Below are positions 1 to 7,777 of a DNA stretch of 12,165 bases, in pieces (the stretch's first letter is position 1; the number at the start of each line of letters is the position of its first letter). Under the pieces are notes generated by a model. The model was not told the DNA's origin and made no database searches. It saw only the letters and a list, made by a program, of their open reading frames with translations. This stretch comes from Dechloromonas sp. Its GTDB lineage: Bacteria; Pseudomonadota; Gammaproteobacteria; Burkholderiales; Rhodocyclaceae. The stretch spans positions 1 through 12,165 of the forward strand of contig JAFLDQ010000100.1 of assembly GCA_017302355.1 (NCBI GenBank), in the 5' to 3' direction. The position numbers and the translations under genes were made by a program.

Positions 1-222
1 GCCGACCTGGAGCGCGTATTGCCGGCCGGCCGGACCGTGCCGGGCGCCTCGGGGGCGCCGGCGTTCGCGGCGGCGGTGGCCAGCGCCGAGCGCGAGGCGA
101 TCCGCAGCGCCCTGCGGTCGACCCAGGGCAACAAGTCGCAGGCCGCGAAGGTGCTCGGCATTTCGCGCGCGGCGCTGTATGAGAAGATCGCCGCGCTCGG
201 GCTCGACGTTAACCCGGTCTGA
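1..222 (+). CDS. C-terminal end of an NtrC-family (sigma-54-dependent) activator, partial
   Basis: The frame is open from base 1, so the gene starts outside the window; only the last 73 residues are seen. The segment GNKSQAAKVLGISRAALYEK followed by a short tail is the Fis-type helix-turn-helix (HTH_8) that ends NtrC-family enhancer-binding proteins. The stretch before it (AEREAIRSALRSTQ) is the usual first helix of that domain. The receiver or sensor domain and the AAA+ sigma-54-interacting domain, if present, lie upstream. From the context (tandem dyads just after its stop, then a sigma-54-like promoter and a transport/CoA-transferase operon) I infer an AtoC-like local activator of the following genes. 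A Fis-type protein without an AAA+ domain cannot be excluded from this fragment. Family call is fairly sure; the target is inferred. Confidence 0.8.
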   Translation, partial: ADLERVLPAGRTVPGASGAPAFAAAVASAEREAIRSALRSTQGNKSQAAKVLGISRAALYEKIAALGLDVNPV

Positions 223-224
223 TC

Positions 225-263
225 TGTCCGGCAATCCGGACACCTTGTCTGCAATGGCGGACA
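225..263. promoter_or_regulatory. Tandem dyad operator, likely enhancer (UAS) for the adjacent activator
   Basis: Two 18-bp sites share the form TGTC-N10-GACA. Site 1, TGTCCGGCAATCCGGACA (225-242), is a perfect 7-bp inverted repeat around CAAT. Site 2, TGTCTGCAATGGCGGACA (246-263), keeps TGTC(C/T)G and CGGACA. Their starts are 21 bp apart, two helical turns, so both lie on the same DNA face. Paired dyads 80-130 bp upstream of a -24/-12 promoter are the usual arrangement for NtrC-family activators. That the protein ending at 222 binds here is inference. Confidence 0.6.
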
Positions 264-329
264 GCCGCCGGTTGCGGTCGACACCGGAAATGGTGCGAAA
301 TTACCGATTGTTCAACGAGTTGAATGTTC

Positions 330-345
330 TGGCGCGGACCGTGCT
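330..345 (+). promoter_or_regulatory. Putative sigma-54 (-24/-12) promoter
   Basis: TGGCGCG-GACC-GTGCT matches the sigma-54 consensus TGGCACG-N4-TTGCW with the invariant GG (331-332) and GC (343-344) at the correct spacing and two mismatches overall. The predicted transcript start is near 356, placing the upstream dyads at about -122 and -101 and giving a leader of about 255 nt before the permease. No comparably good sigma-70 promoter was seen in the gap. This is a sequence match only. Confidence 0.55.
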
Positions 346-430
346 TTCTGGCGGATGGCGAGTTTGGTCCCGAGGGAGCGCCGGAACGGTCATTTCGCCG
401 TACCGGCGATCGCGCGAAAGATGTGTCGTG

Positions 431-466
431 GCAGTTGCGCAACGATCCTTGATTGGCGCAAACTGC
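431..466 (+). other. Leader hairpin upstream of the permease gene
   Basis: The left arm GCAGTTGCGC (431-440) pairs with the right arm GCGCAAACTGC (456-466), leaving one bulged base and a 15-nt loop. The left arm region also contains the 10-bp palindrome GTTGCGCAAC (434-443). There is no T-run after it, so it is not an ordinary intrinsic terminator. It would lie inside the leader transcribed from the putative sigma-54 promoter. Role unknown: it may affect mRNA stability or be another protein site. The rest of the 346-599 leader shows nothing else convincing. Confidence 0.35.
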
Positions 467-611
467 GGCTTCCCGTGACCGATCCGCCGGTACGGGCAAG
501 CTGTAGAAGCATCAGGATTCAGCAGCAGCCGTCCGCAACCAGGGGTTTCCGGCGCGCCGCCCGGCGGATTGCCGGCCTCCCCGCCCACAAGAAGGAAATG
601 GAGGCAAGGAA

Positions 612-2009
612 ATGGATTTCGTGATCGTGCTGGGAGCCTTGTGCTTCCTGATGTTCGTCGCTTACCGCGGGTACAGCGTCATTCTCTTCGCGCCGGTCGC
701 GGCGCTCGGCGCCGTGTTGTTCACCGACCCGTCGCTGGTGGCCCCGATGTTCACCGGGCTGTTCATGGACAAGATGGTGGCCTTCGTCAAGAACTACTTC
801 CCGGTCTTCCTGCTCGGGGCGGTGTTCGGCAAGGTCATCGAACTGTCCGGATTCTCCAAGGCCATCGTCGCCTCGGTGATCAACCTGATCGGCCGCGAGC
901 GCGCCATGCTGTCGATCGTGCTGGTCTGCGCGATCCTGACCTACGGCGGGGTTTCGCTGTTCGTCGTGGTTTTCGCGGTCTACCCGTTCGCCGCCGAGAT
1001 GTTCCGCGCGGGCGGCATTCCCAAGCGCCTGATTCCCGGCACCATCGCGCTCGGCGCCTTCACGTTCACGATGGATGCGCTGCCCGGCACGCCGCAGATC
1101 CAGAACATCATCCCGACCACCTTCTTCAAGACCAACATCTATGCCGCACCCATGCTCGGGATCATCGGCGCCGTCTTCATCTTCGTCGTCGGCATGGCCT
1201 ACCTCGAATGGCAACGGCGCAAGGCTGCTGCTGCGGGCGAGGGCTACGGCGCCAATCTGCTCAATGAGCCGGAACCGTTCGAACATGAGAAGCTGGCGCA
1301 CCCGCTGATCGCCATCCTGCCGCTGGTCATGGTCGGCGTCATGAACAAGGTGTTCACGGTGATGATTCCGCAGGTCTACGGCGAATCGGTTTCGTTCATT
1401 CCGGCGGTGATCGGCAAGGCGGCGCCGGTGGTCCAGCAGACCAAGGCCATCGCCGCCATCTGGGCGGTCGAGGGGGCGCTGCTGGTCGGCATCGCCACGG
1501 TCTTCGTCTTCGCCGGCAAGACGGTGATGGAGAAGTTCGCCGAAGGCACCAAGACGGCGATCGGCGGCGCCCTGCTGGCGACCATGAACACCGCTTCCGA
1601 GTACGGCTTCGGCGCCGTCATCGCCGCCCTGCCGGGCTTCCTGGTGATCGCCGATGCGCTGCGCGCCATTCCCAATCCGCTGGTCAACGAGGCGATCACC
1701 GTCACCGTGCTCGCCGGCATTACCGGCTCGGCTTCGGGCGGCATGGGAATCGCGCTGGCGGCGATGTCGGAAACCTTCATCCAGAACGCCCACGACGCCG
1801 GCATTCCGCTGGAGGTCTTCCACCGCGTGGCGTCGATGGCCTCGGGCGGCATGGACACCCTGCCGCACAACGGCGCGGTGATCACCCTGCTGGCCGTGAC
1901 GGGCCTGACCCACCGCCAGTCCTACAAGGATATCTTCGCCATCACCTGCATCAAGACACTGGCGGTGTTCGTGATCATTGCCACGTTCTACCTGACCGGC
2001 ATCGTCTGA
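612..2009 (+). CDS. GntP-family permease, probable short organic acid transporter
   Basis: The 465-residue product is an integral inner-membrane protein with about a dozen hydrophobic segments from the N-terminus on. Family-typical stretches are [18 protein letters not shown] (155-172), the glycine-rich [11 protein letters not shown] (372-382) and [13 protein letters not shown] (411-423), as in GntP/YxjC-type permeases; the length is normal for the family. A hydrophilic loop at about 198-230 separates two membrane halves. The start is fixed by GGAGG (600-604) seven bases before ATG. GntP members carry gluconate and other small carboxylates. In Bacillus subtilis a GntP-type permease (YxjC) sits beside a 3-oxoacid CoA-transferase in a hydroxybutyrate operon. 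The CoA-transferase gene 35 bp downstream therefore suggests 3-hydroxybutyrate, acetoacetate or a related acid as substrate; substrate not proven. Probably sigma-54-controlled with its neighbour. Confidence 0.9.
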   Translation: MDFVIVLGALCFLMFVAYRGYSVILFAPVAALGAVLFTDPSLVAPMFTGLFMDKMVAFVKNYFPVFLLGAVFGKVIELSGFSKAIVASVINLIGRERAMLSIVLVCAILTYGGVSLFVVVFAVYPFAAEMFRAGGIPKRLIPGTIALGAFTFTMDALPGTPQIQNIIPTTFFKTNIYAAPMLGIIGAVFIFVVGMAYLEWQRRKAAAAGEGYGANLLNEPEPFEHEKLAHPLIAILPLVMVGVMNKVFTVMIPQVYGESVSFIPAVIGKAAPVVQQTKAIAAIWAVEGALLVGIATVFVFAGKTVMEKFAEGTKTAIGGALLATMNTASEYGFGAVIAALPGFLVIADALRAIPNPLVNEAITVTVLAGITGSASGGMGIALAAMSETFIQNAHDAGIPLEVFHRVASMASGGMDTLPHNGAVITLLAVTGLTHRQSYKDIFAITCIKTLAVFVIIATFYLTGIV

Positions 2010-2044
2010 GCGATCGCGTCCGCCAAATTACAAGGAGACAAGAC

Positions 2045-4060
2045 ATGCAAGCAGCCAAACATCCCGTCGCCGTCTCGCTCCGCGCTTCGGATACCGGCAA
2101 GGTGGTCAGCGCGCGCCAGGCGGTGCAACTGATCAAGGACGGTGACACGGTCGCGACAGGCGGCTTCGTCGGCATCGGCTTTGCCGAGAACATCGCCATC
2201 GCCCTCGAGGAACTCTTTCTGGAGGGCGAAGCGGCGGACATGCACGGCCTCGGCAGCCCGCGCAACCTGACCTTGGTCTATGCCGCCGGTCAGGGCGATG
2301 GCAAGGAGCGCGGCCTCAACCACCTGGGACACGATGGCCTGGTTTCGCGCGTGCTCGGCGGGCACTGGGGGCTGGTTCCCAAGTTGCAGCAACTGGCCGT
2401 CGCCAACCGGATCGAGGCTTACAATTTGCCGCAGGGGGTCATCACCCATCTCTTCCGCGACATCGCCGCCGGCAAGCCGGGCACCATCACGCGGGTCGGC
2501 CTCGGCACCTTCGTCGATCCGCGCTTCGGCGGCGGCAAGCTCAACGAGAAGACGACCGCCGATGTCGTGCGCCTGATGGAGATCGACGGCGAGGAGTATC
2601 TGTTTTACAAGGCGTTGCCGATCAACGTCGGCATCATCCGCGGGACGACCGCCGATCCCGACGGCAATGTGACGATGGAGAGGGAGGCGCTGACGCTGGA
2701 AGCGCAGGCCATCGCGATGGCGGCGCGCAACTCGGGCGGCACGGTCATCGTCCAGGTCGAGCGCATCGCCGAGCGCGGCACGCTGAATCCGCGCCAGGTC
2801 AAGATTCCCGGCATCCTGGTCGATTGCGTGGTGGTCGCGGAGAAGCCGGAATACCACCAGCAGACCTTCGCCGAGCCCTACAGCGCGGCCTTCGCCGGCG
2901 AGATCAAGGTGCCGATGTCGGCGATCCCGCCAATGGCGATGAGCGAGCGCAAGATCATCGCGCGGCGTGCAGCGCTGGAGCTCAGGGCCAACGCCGTGGT
3001 CAACCTCGGCATCGGCATGCCCGAGGGTGTCGCCAACGTTGCCGCCGAGGAGCAGATCATCGACCTGATGACGCTGACCGCCGAACCCGGCGTCGTCGGC
3101 GGCGTGCCGGCCGGCGGCCTCAGCTTCGGGGCGGCGACCAACGCCCAGGCGATCATCGATCAGCCCAGCCAGTTCGATTTCTACGATGGCGGCGGCCTCG
3201 ACATCGCCTTCCTCGGGCTGGCGCAGGCAGACCGCCAGGGCAATCTCAACGTCTCCAAGTTCGGCCCGCGCCTGGCGGGCGCCGGCGGCTTCATCAACAT
3301 CTCGCAGAATGCCAAGAAGGTCGTGTTCGTCGGCACCTTCACCGCCGGCAACCTGGATGTTGCGGTCGACGCCGGAAAACTGCTCATTCTGGAGGACGGC
3401 AAGGCGAAAAAATTCGTCGAGGAAGTCGAGCACCGCACCTTTAGCGGCCCGCAGGCCGCCAAGTGGGGCAAGACGGTGCTCTACGTGACCGAGCGCTGCG
3501 TCTTCCGGTTGTGCGCCGAAGGGCTGGAACTGGTCGAGATCGCGCCCGGTGTGGATCTGCAGAAGGACATTCTCGACAAAATGGACTTCATGCCGATCAT
3601 GCATTCGCCGCCGACGCTGATGGATGGGCGCATTTTCCAGGACGAGCCGATGAAGATCCGGGCGCAGATGCTGGAAATACCGATGGCCGACCGTCTCGCC
3701 TACGATGTCGCGAAAAACCTTTTCTTCCTCAATTTCGAGGGGCTCAGCGTGCGCAGCCAGGAAGACATCACGCGCATCGAGCAGGCCGTGGCCGAGTGTC
3801 TGAAACCGATCGGCCACAAGGTCTACGCCATCGTCAATTACGATCGCTTCTCGATCCTGCCGGAACTGATCGAGGATTACATCGCCATGGTCAAGGGCGT
3901 CGTCGAGCGTCATTACCATGGCGTGACGCGGTACACCTCGAACACCTTCCTGCGCGTCAAGCTCGGCGAGGCGCTGGAAAAGGGGAGCGTCGCGCCGCAC
4001 CTGTACGAAACCGCGAGCGAAGCCGAGGCCTCGCTACCGGTACCGGACGCCGCTGGCTAA
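2045..4060 (+). CDS. Acyl-CoA:acetate/3-ketoacid CoA-transferase, fused alpha-beta, with C-terminal extension
   Basis: This is a single-chain class I CoA-transferase that moves CoA between short acyl-CoAs and free acids in the cytoplasm. The alpha half (about residues 18-270) begins with [17 protein letters not shown]. The beta half (about 300-512) contains [14 protein letters not shown], the catalytic region [20 protein letters not shown] and [18 protein letters not shown]. Glu347 is the expected residue forming the glutamyl-CoA thioester, close to Glu333 of E. coli YdiF. YdiF-type enzymes are about 520-530 residues; this one has 671. The extra part (about 520-671) reads as alternating strand/helix ([26 protein letters not shown], then a helix) and is of unknown role, perhaps STAS/SpoIIAA-like. 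AAGGAG (2032-2037) precedes the ATG with good spacing. It follows the permease by 35 bp, surely one operon. Preferred acid (acetate, propionate, butyrate, acetoacetate) cannot be read from the sequence. Confidence 0.92.
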   Translation: MQAAKHPVAVSLRASDTGKVVSARQAVQLIKDGDTVATGGFVGIGFAENIAIALEELFLEGEAADMHGLGSPRNLTLVYAAGQGDGKERGLNHLGHDGLVSRVLGGHWGLVPKLQQLAVANRIEAYNLPQGVITHLFRDIAAGKPGTITRVGLGTFVDPRFGGGKLNEKTTADVVRLMEIDGEEYLFYKALPINVGIIRGTTADPDGNVTMEREALTLEAQAIAMAARNSGGTVIVQVERIAERGTLNPRQVKIPGILVDCVVVAEKPEYHQQTFAEPYSAAFAGEIKVPMSAIPPMAMSERKIIARRAALELRANAVVNLGIGMPEGVANVAAEEQIIDLMTLTAEPGVVGGVPAGGLSFGAATNAQAIIDQPSQFDFYDGGGLDIAFLGLAQADRQGNLNVSKFGPRLAGAGGFINISQNAKKVVFVGTFTAGNLDVAVDAGKLLILEDGKAKKFVEEVEHRTFSGPQAAKWGKTVLYVTERCVFRLCAEGLELVEIAPGVDLQKDILDKMDFMPIMHSPPTLMDGRIFQDEPMKIRAQMLEIPMADRLAYDVAKNLFFLNFEGLSVRSQEDITRIEQAVAECLKPIGHKVYAIVNYDRFSILPELIEDYIAMVKGVVERHYHGVTRYTSNTFLRVKLGEALEKGSVAPHLYETASEAEASLPVPDAAG

Positions 4061-5340
4061 ACGGCCGCGACCCGCTGGTTGGAGAGCGCCAGCCGGGTCG
4101 CGAGGACGTCGAGAAAAGCCTGGTAGAAGTGCATCCGGCACGATTCGGACGCCCTTTCCAGCGCTTCGCCGCGAATCGTGACGATGTTCGCCGCGCTTTC
4201 GGCGACGACATCGGCGCTGCGGAAATGGCTGTGGCGGCGGATGATCGCCATCTCGCCGAAGCATTCGCCGGCGGTCAGCGTCGTCAGCCGGGTGCCGTTC
4301 TTGCTGACCGCGAGTTCGCCGTCGGCGACGAAGCAGAAGAAATTGCCGGGTTCGCCGTCGCGCATGATCGCCGTTCCGGGAAGGACATGCCGCCAGTCGG
4401 CGAAGCGCAGCGCCTCCCAGATCTCGACATCGGTGAAATCGGTGAAGAACGGCAGGGCGCGCAGCGTGGCGAATTTCTCGGTATCGGGGAAATCGCTGCG
4501 CGGCGTCCTGATCTGCCGGTTGCGGACGGCCTGCGCCAGGTCATGGGCAAACGCCGGCCAGGTCGGATAGCGCGCGTCGAGATCCTTGGCCGTGGCGCGC
4601 CCGACGATTTCGTCGAGCACCGGCGGCAGTCCGGGGCGCTGGGCCGAAGGCCTTGCCGGTTCGCCATGGACGATCTGGTACACCATGCTGAAGTTGCTGG
4701 CGGCCGTGTAGGGCAGCTCTCCCGTCAGCAGCTGGTGCAGAACGACGCCCAGCGAATAGATGTCGGTGCGATGGTCGAGATGCTGTTCCTGGACCTGCTG
4801 CGGCGACATGTAGGCCGGCGAGCCGATGCCGGTGACCTGGGTGCGCTGGATGCTGGCCTGCTTGATGATGGCGGCGCCGAAGTCGGAGATCTTGATGTCC
4901 GAGCTGCCGGCGAGCAGGATGTTGGCGGGCTTGATGTCGCGGTGGGTGATGCCGAGGCGGTAGGCGAAATCGAGCGCCCGGGTGCATTTGAAAACCAGTT
5001 CGACGACGCGGTCGACCGGCAACAGGCTGCCCGGCTGGGCATGCGCGTCGAGGGTGCCGCCGGCGACATACTCCATGACGATGTAGCAGAGATCCTCGGC
5101 GACCACGGCGTCGTGGATCTGGACGATGTGCGGGTGGTTGAGCTTGCCGATCAGCGATGCCTCGTTGAGGAACAGCTTGGTGTACAGCTTGCCTTTTTCC
5201 GGGTCGCGGAGGATTTCCGGGCTGGCCACCTTGATCGCCACGTCGCGCTGGGCGAACGGGTCGCGCCCGAGGTAGACGGTGCTCGTCGCGCCTTCCGCGA
5301 GCTTGCTGACCAGTTCGTACTTGCCGAGTTTTTTCTTCAT
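4057..5340 (-). CDS. Ser/Thr protein kinase with C-terminal cyclic-nucleotide-binding domain
   Basis: The 427-residue protein has a Hanks-type kinase domain (about 8-270). It shows AIKVA with Lys37, a helix-C Glu60, the catalytic loop HRDIKPAN (133-140, Asp135), DFG (153-155) and SPAYMSPQQ in place of the APE region. All catalytic residues are present; the glycine loop is reduced (AEGATSTVY). After a short linker, residues about 295-410 form a cNMP-binding fold with the phosphate cassette [16 protein letters not shown] (361-376). Its Glu363 and Arg374 match the cyclic-nucleotide contacts of CRP/PKA-R domains. No membrane segment is seen, so it is probably cytosolic with kinase activity gated by cAMP or cGMP (inference). 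The ATG lies three bases after the argH stop, so translation is probably coupled to argH. The stop codon overlaps the opposite-strand CoA-transferase stop. Targets are unknown. Confidence 0.93.
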   Translation of the reverse strand: MKKKLGKYELVSKLAEGATSTVYLGRDPFAQRDVAIKVASPEILRDPEKGKLYTKLFLNEASLIGKLNHPHIVQIHDAVVAEDLCYIVMEYVAGGTLDAHAQPGSLLPVDRVVELVFKCTRALDFAYRLGITHRDIKPANILLAGSSDIKISDFGAAIIKQASIQRTQVTGIGSPAYMSPQQVQEQHLDHRTDIYSLGVVLHQLLTGELPYTAASNFSMVYQIVHGEPARPSAQRPGLPPVLDEIVGRATAKDLDARYPTWPAFAHDLAQAVRNRQIRTPRSDFPDTEKFATLRALPFFTDFTDVEIWEALRFADWRHVLPGTAIMRDGEPGNFFCFVADGELAVSKNGTRLTTLTAGECFGEMAIIRRHSHFRSADVVAESAANIVTIRGEALERASESCRMHFYQAFLDVLATRLALSNQRVAAV

Positions 5341-5343
5341 CTT

Positions 5344-6729
5344 TCAGAGGCGGCTGCGCGCCCGGCCGATTGCCGCCCTGACCTGGTCCGGGGCGGTGCC
5401 GCCGATGTGGTTGCGGCTGGCCAGAGAGCCTGCCACGGTCAACACCGCAAAAACGTCGTTTTCCACCTGCGGGCAGAAGGCGCGCAGCTCGTCCAGCGTC
5501 AGCTGCGGCAGATCGACGCCCCTGGCCTCGGCGGCCTTGACCGCGTGGCCGACCGCTTCGTGCGCGTCGCGGAAGGGCAGGCCCTTGTTGACCAGGTAAT
5601 CGGCGAGGTCAGTGGCGGTGGCGAACCCCTGGGTCAGCGCCGCCTGCATGTTGTCGGCGCGCACGGTGACGCCGCCGGCCAGGTCGGCGAAGATGCGCAG
5701 CGTGTCGGTGACGGTGTCGACGGCGTCGAACAGCGGCTCCTTGTCTTCCTGGTTGTCCTTGTTGTAGGCCAGCGGCTGCGATTTCATCAGCGTCAGCAAC
5801 GACATCAACTGGCCGTACACGCGGCCGGTCTTGCCGCGCGCCAGCTCCGGCACGTCCGGGTTCTTCTTCTGCGGCATGATCGACGAGCCGGTGCAGAAGC
5901 GGTCGGCGATCCGGATGAAGCCGACGCGCGGACTCATCCACATGACCAGTTCCTCGGACAGGCGGCTGACGTGCATCATCAGCAGCGAACAGGCGGCGGT
6001 GAATTCGATGGCGAAGTCGCGATCCGACACGGCGTCGAGCGAGTTTTCGCAGACCGCCTCGAAACCGAGCTCGGCGGCGACGGACTCGCGGTCGATCGGA
6101 TAGGTCGTGCCGGCCAGGGCGGCGGCGCCCAGCGGCAGGCGGTTGACGCGCTTGCGGCAGTCGGCGAAGCGCTCGCCGTCGCGGCCGAACATCTCGAAGT
6201 AGGCCAGCATGTGGTGGCCGAAGGTCACCGGCTGCGCCACCTGCAGGTGGGTGAAGCCGGGCATCGGCGTGGCCGCCTCCTTTTCGGCGAGATCGACCAG
6301 CGCGCCGCGGAACTGCTTGAGCAGCACCTGGATGTCGTCGATGGCGTCCCGCAGGTAGAGGCGGATGTCGGTCGCCACCTGGTCGTTGCGCGAGCGGCCG
6401 GTGTGCAGGCGTTTTCCCGCGTCGCCGACGAGCGCGGTCAGGCGCTTCTCGATGTTCAGGTGCACGTCCTCCAGGTCGAGCGACCATTCGAACCGGCCGG
6501 ATTCGATCTCGCGCTGCACGGCTTCCATGCCGCGCTGGATGTCGATCAGGTCGCCCGCGCCGATGATGCCCTGCCGGGCCAGCATCCGCGCATGCGCCAG
6601 CGAGCCGCGGATGTCCTGCCGCCACATGCGCCGGTCGAAATCGACCGAGGCCGTATAGCGCTTGACGAGATCGGAGACGGGCTCCGAGAATCGTCCGGCC
6701 CAGGTGTATTGTGCGGTGCGGGAAGTCAT
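5344..6729 (-). CDS. argH: Argininosuccinate lyase
   Basis: The enzyme splits argininosuccinate into arginine and fumarate, the last step of arginine biosynthesis, as a cytosolic homotetramer. The 461 residues have the usual family length. Visible signatures are WAGRFSEP near the N-terminus, TGRSRNDQ (110-117), the PGFTHLQ substrate segment with His161, and the fumarase/lyase signature [12 protein letters not shown] (281-292), which holds the catalytic serine loop. The motif [17 protein letters not shown] (198-214) is also typical. The ATG at 6729 gives the conserved N-terminus; no strong ribosome binding site precedes it. The gene is divergent from algZ with 34 bp between starts and is followed after three bases by the protein kinase gene, which should be cotranscribed. 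No lesion or unusual residue was seen. Confidence 0.98.
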   Translation of the reverse strand: MTSRTAQYTWAGRFSEPVSDLVKRYTASVDFDRRMWRQDIRGSLAHARMLARQGIIGAGDLIDIQRGMEAVQREIESGRFEWSLDLEDVHLNIEKRLTALVGDAGKRLHTGRSRNDQVATDIRLYLRDAIDDIQVLLKQFRGALVDLAEKEAATPMPGFTHLQVAQPVTFGHHMLAYFEMFGRDGERFADCRKRVNRLPLGAAALAGTTYPIDRESVAAELGFEAVCENSLDAVSDRDFAIEFTAACSLLMMHVSRLSEELVMWMSPRVGFIRIADRFCTGSSIMPQKKNPDVPELARGKTGRVYGQLMSLLTLMKSQPLAYNKDNQEDKEPLFDAVDTVTDTLRIFADLAGGVTVRADNMQAALTQGFATATDLADYLVNKGLPFRDAHEAVGHAVKAAEARGVDLPQLTLDELRAFCPQVENDVFAVLTVAGSLASRNHIGGTAPDQVRAAIGRARSRL

Positions 6730-6780
6730 AGAATAACGCGGTCAAGGCGATCAGGCATCAGGAATGACAAGTATACGGCA
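6725..6780. promoter_or_regulatory. Compact divergent promoter region, argH / algZ
   Basis: Only 34 bp separate the two start codons, so promoter elements must extend into both coding ends. On the minus strand TATACT (6770-6775) is a good -10 for argH with a start near 6763; no convincing -35 is at the right distance. On the plus strand TAGAAT (6729-6734) could be a -10 for algZ, overlapping the argH start codon. Both are single-element matches and hence tentative. Confidence 0.3.
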
Positions 6781-7777
6781 GTTTCCGGCAACGCATCCGC
6801 TACCCGACTGGCGTAATTTCGGGGTCATGCTGCGCGTCCTGCTCGGCGTCAACCTGCTGGCGCTGGCCGTCGCCTTCATCCAGTCGCCGGGACTGGCCGA
6901 ATGGATGGCGCGCTATGTCGAGATGGCGGCGCTGGTCGAGCCGCTGCTCCTTCTCGCGCTCGGGCTGCTGGCGGTCTTGCGCGATCCGCTGCGGCGCCTG
7001 CCGCTACGCCTCGGGCAAGGGGTCGTGGTCATCCTGGCGGGCGCGCTGGCGTATGGCCAGAATCTCTTCTGGCAGTCGCTCGGGTTGGGCGACGGCGGCA
7101 ACGCGCCGCGCCCGGTCGTGCTGGCGATGGTGGCGAGCGTCGTGCTGCTCGGCTACTTCGAGCTGCGCGCCCGCGCCTTCTCGCCGGCGCAGGCCGAAGC
7201 GCGGCTGGCGGCGCTGAACGCGCGCATCCGCCCGCACTTCCTGTTCAACTCGCTCAATGCCGTGCTGTCGTTGATCCGCGCCCGGCCGCAGCAGGCCGAG
7301 GCGGCGCTCGAATCGCTGTCCGACCTGTTCCGCGCCGCGATGCGCGACCCCGGCGAAATGATCAGCCTGGCCGACGAGATCGCTCTCGGCAAGCAGTACT
7401 TCGAACTGGAACGGCTGCGCCTGGGCGAGCGTCTCGCGGTCCACTGGCAAATCGGGGCGGTTTCCCTGGACCTGCCGATTCCGCCGCTGATGCTGCAGCC
7501 GCTGCTCGAAAACGCCGTTTATCACGGCATCGAGCCGTCGCCCGAAGGCGGCACGGTGAGCGTTTCGATCACGCAGCGCGGTGACGAACTGCGGATCGCC
7601 ATTGCCAACCCGAACGCCGGCCGGTCGCAGCACGCCGCCGGCAACCACATCGCCGTCGCCAACATCCGCGAGCGCCTCTCCCTGTATTACGATCTCGAGG
7701 CGCGCCTCGAAATCGAGGCCGGCGAACACTTCTACGAGGTCCGCATCTTTCTGCCATGCCGCACGCCGAACCGCTGA
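6764..7777 (+). CDS. algZ: AlgZ/FimS-type sensor histidine kinase (LytS-like, His_kinase family)
   Basis: The 337-residue protein has four predicted transmembrane segments (about 22-41, 54-72, 84-102, 116-135) with almost no periplasmic sensor. The His_kinase (PF06580-type) H-box is LNARIRPHFLFNSLNAVLSL with phosphoacceptor His158. The ATP-binding part starts with PPLMLQPLLENAVYHGIEP (N-box Asn250, His254). The G-box is degenerate: NPNAG replaces the DxGxG motif, as also described for AlgZ/FimS. Start choice: ATG at 6764 keeps the N-terminal LPDWRNFGVMLR stretch; a second ATG at 6827 has GGGG six bases before it and could be used instead. It overlaps the response regulator gene by 22 bp, forming a two-component operon. 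By analogy with Pseudomonas it would control surface or motility traits through AlgR; the signal is unknown. Confidence 0.88.
   Translation: MTSIRQFPATHPLPDWRNFGVMLRVLLGVNLLALAVAFIQSPGLAEWMARYVEMAALVEPLLLLALGLLAVLRDPLRRLPLRLGQGVVVILAGALAYGQNLFWQSLGLGDGGNAPRPVVLAMVASVVLLGYFELRARAFSPAQAEARLAALNARIRPHFLFNSLNAVLSLIRARPQQAEAALESLSDLFRAAMRDPGEMISLADEIALGKQYFELERLRLGERLAVHWQIGAVSLDLPIPPLMLQPLLENAVYHGIEPSPEGGTVSVSITQRGDELRIAIANPNAGRSQHAAGNHIAVANIRERLSLYYDLEARLEIEAGEHFYEVRIFLPCRTPNR

Noticed and set aside
225..242. Perfect inverted repeat read as a transcription terminator
   Set aside because: It has a 4-nt loop after a stop codon, but no T-run follows, and a second spaced copy fits an operator better.
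282..295. CACC-N6-GGTG, NtrC-like site
   Set aside because: NtrC sites need TGCACC-N5-GGTGCA; the spacing is one base too long and the outer bases do not match.
365..379. Second sigma-54-like match (TGG ... GC)
   Set aside because: Only the GG and GC cores match; the flanking bases are poor compared with the site at 330-345.
355..624. Small plus-strand frame in the leader before the permease
   Set aside because: It overlaps the permease start in another frame, lacks a ribosome binding site and resembles no protein.
519..1913. 464-codon minus-strand frame over the permease
   Set aside because: Composition is a His/Asp/Arg/Gly-rich shadow of the permease; no family resemblance.
1988..4000. 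670-codon minus-strand frame over the CoA-transferase
   Set aside because: Shadow of the real gene, which has complete motifs and a ribosome binding site on the plus strand.
3463..6816. Open frame of 1117 codons on the plus strand, antisense to the kinase and argH
   Set aside because: It runs opposite two clear genes and through the CoA-transferase end; the product is rich in Arg, Gly, Asp and Gln with no domain, as expected from GC-rich codon bias in the complementary frame.
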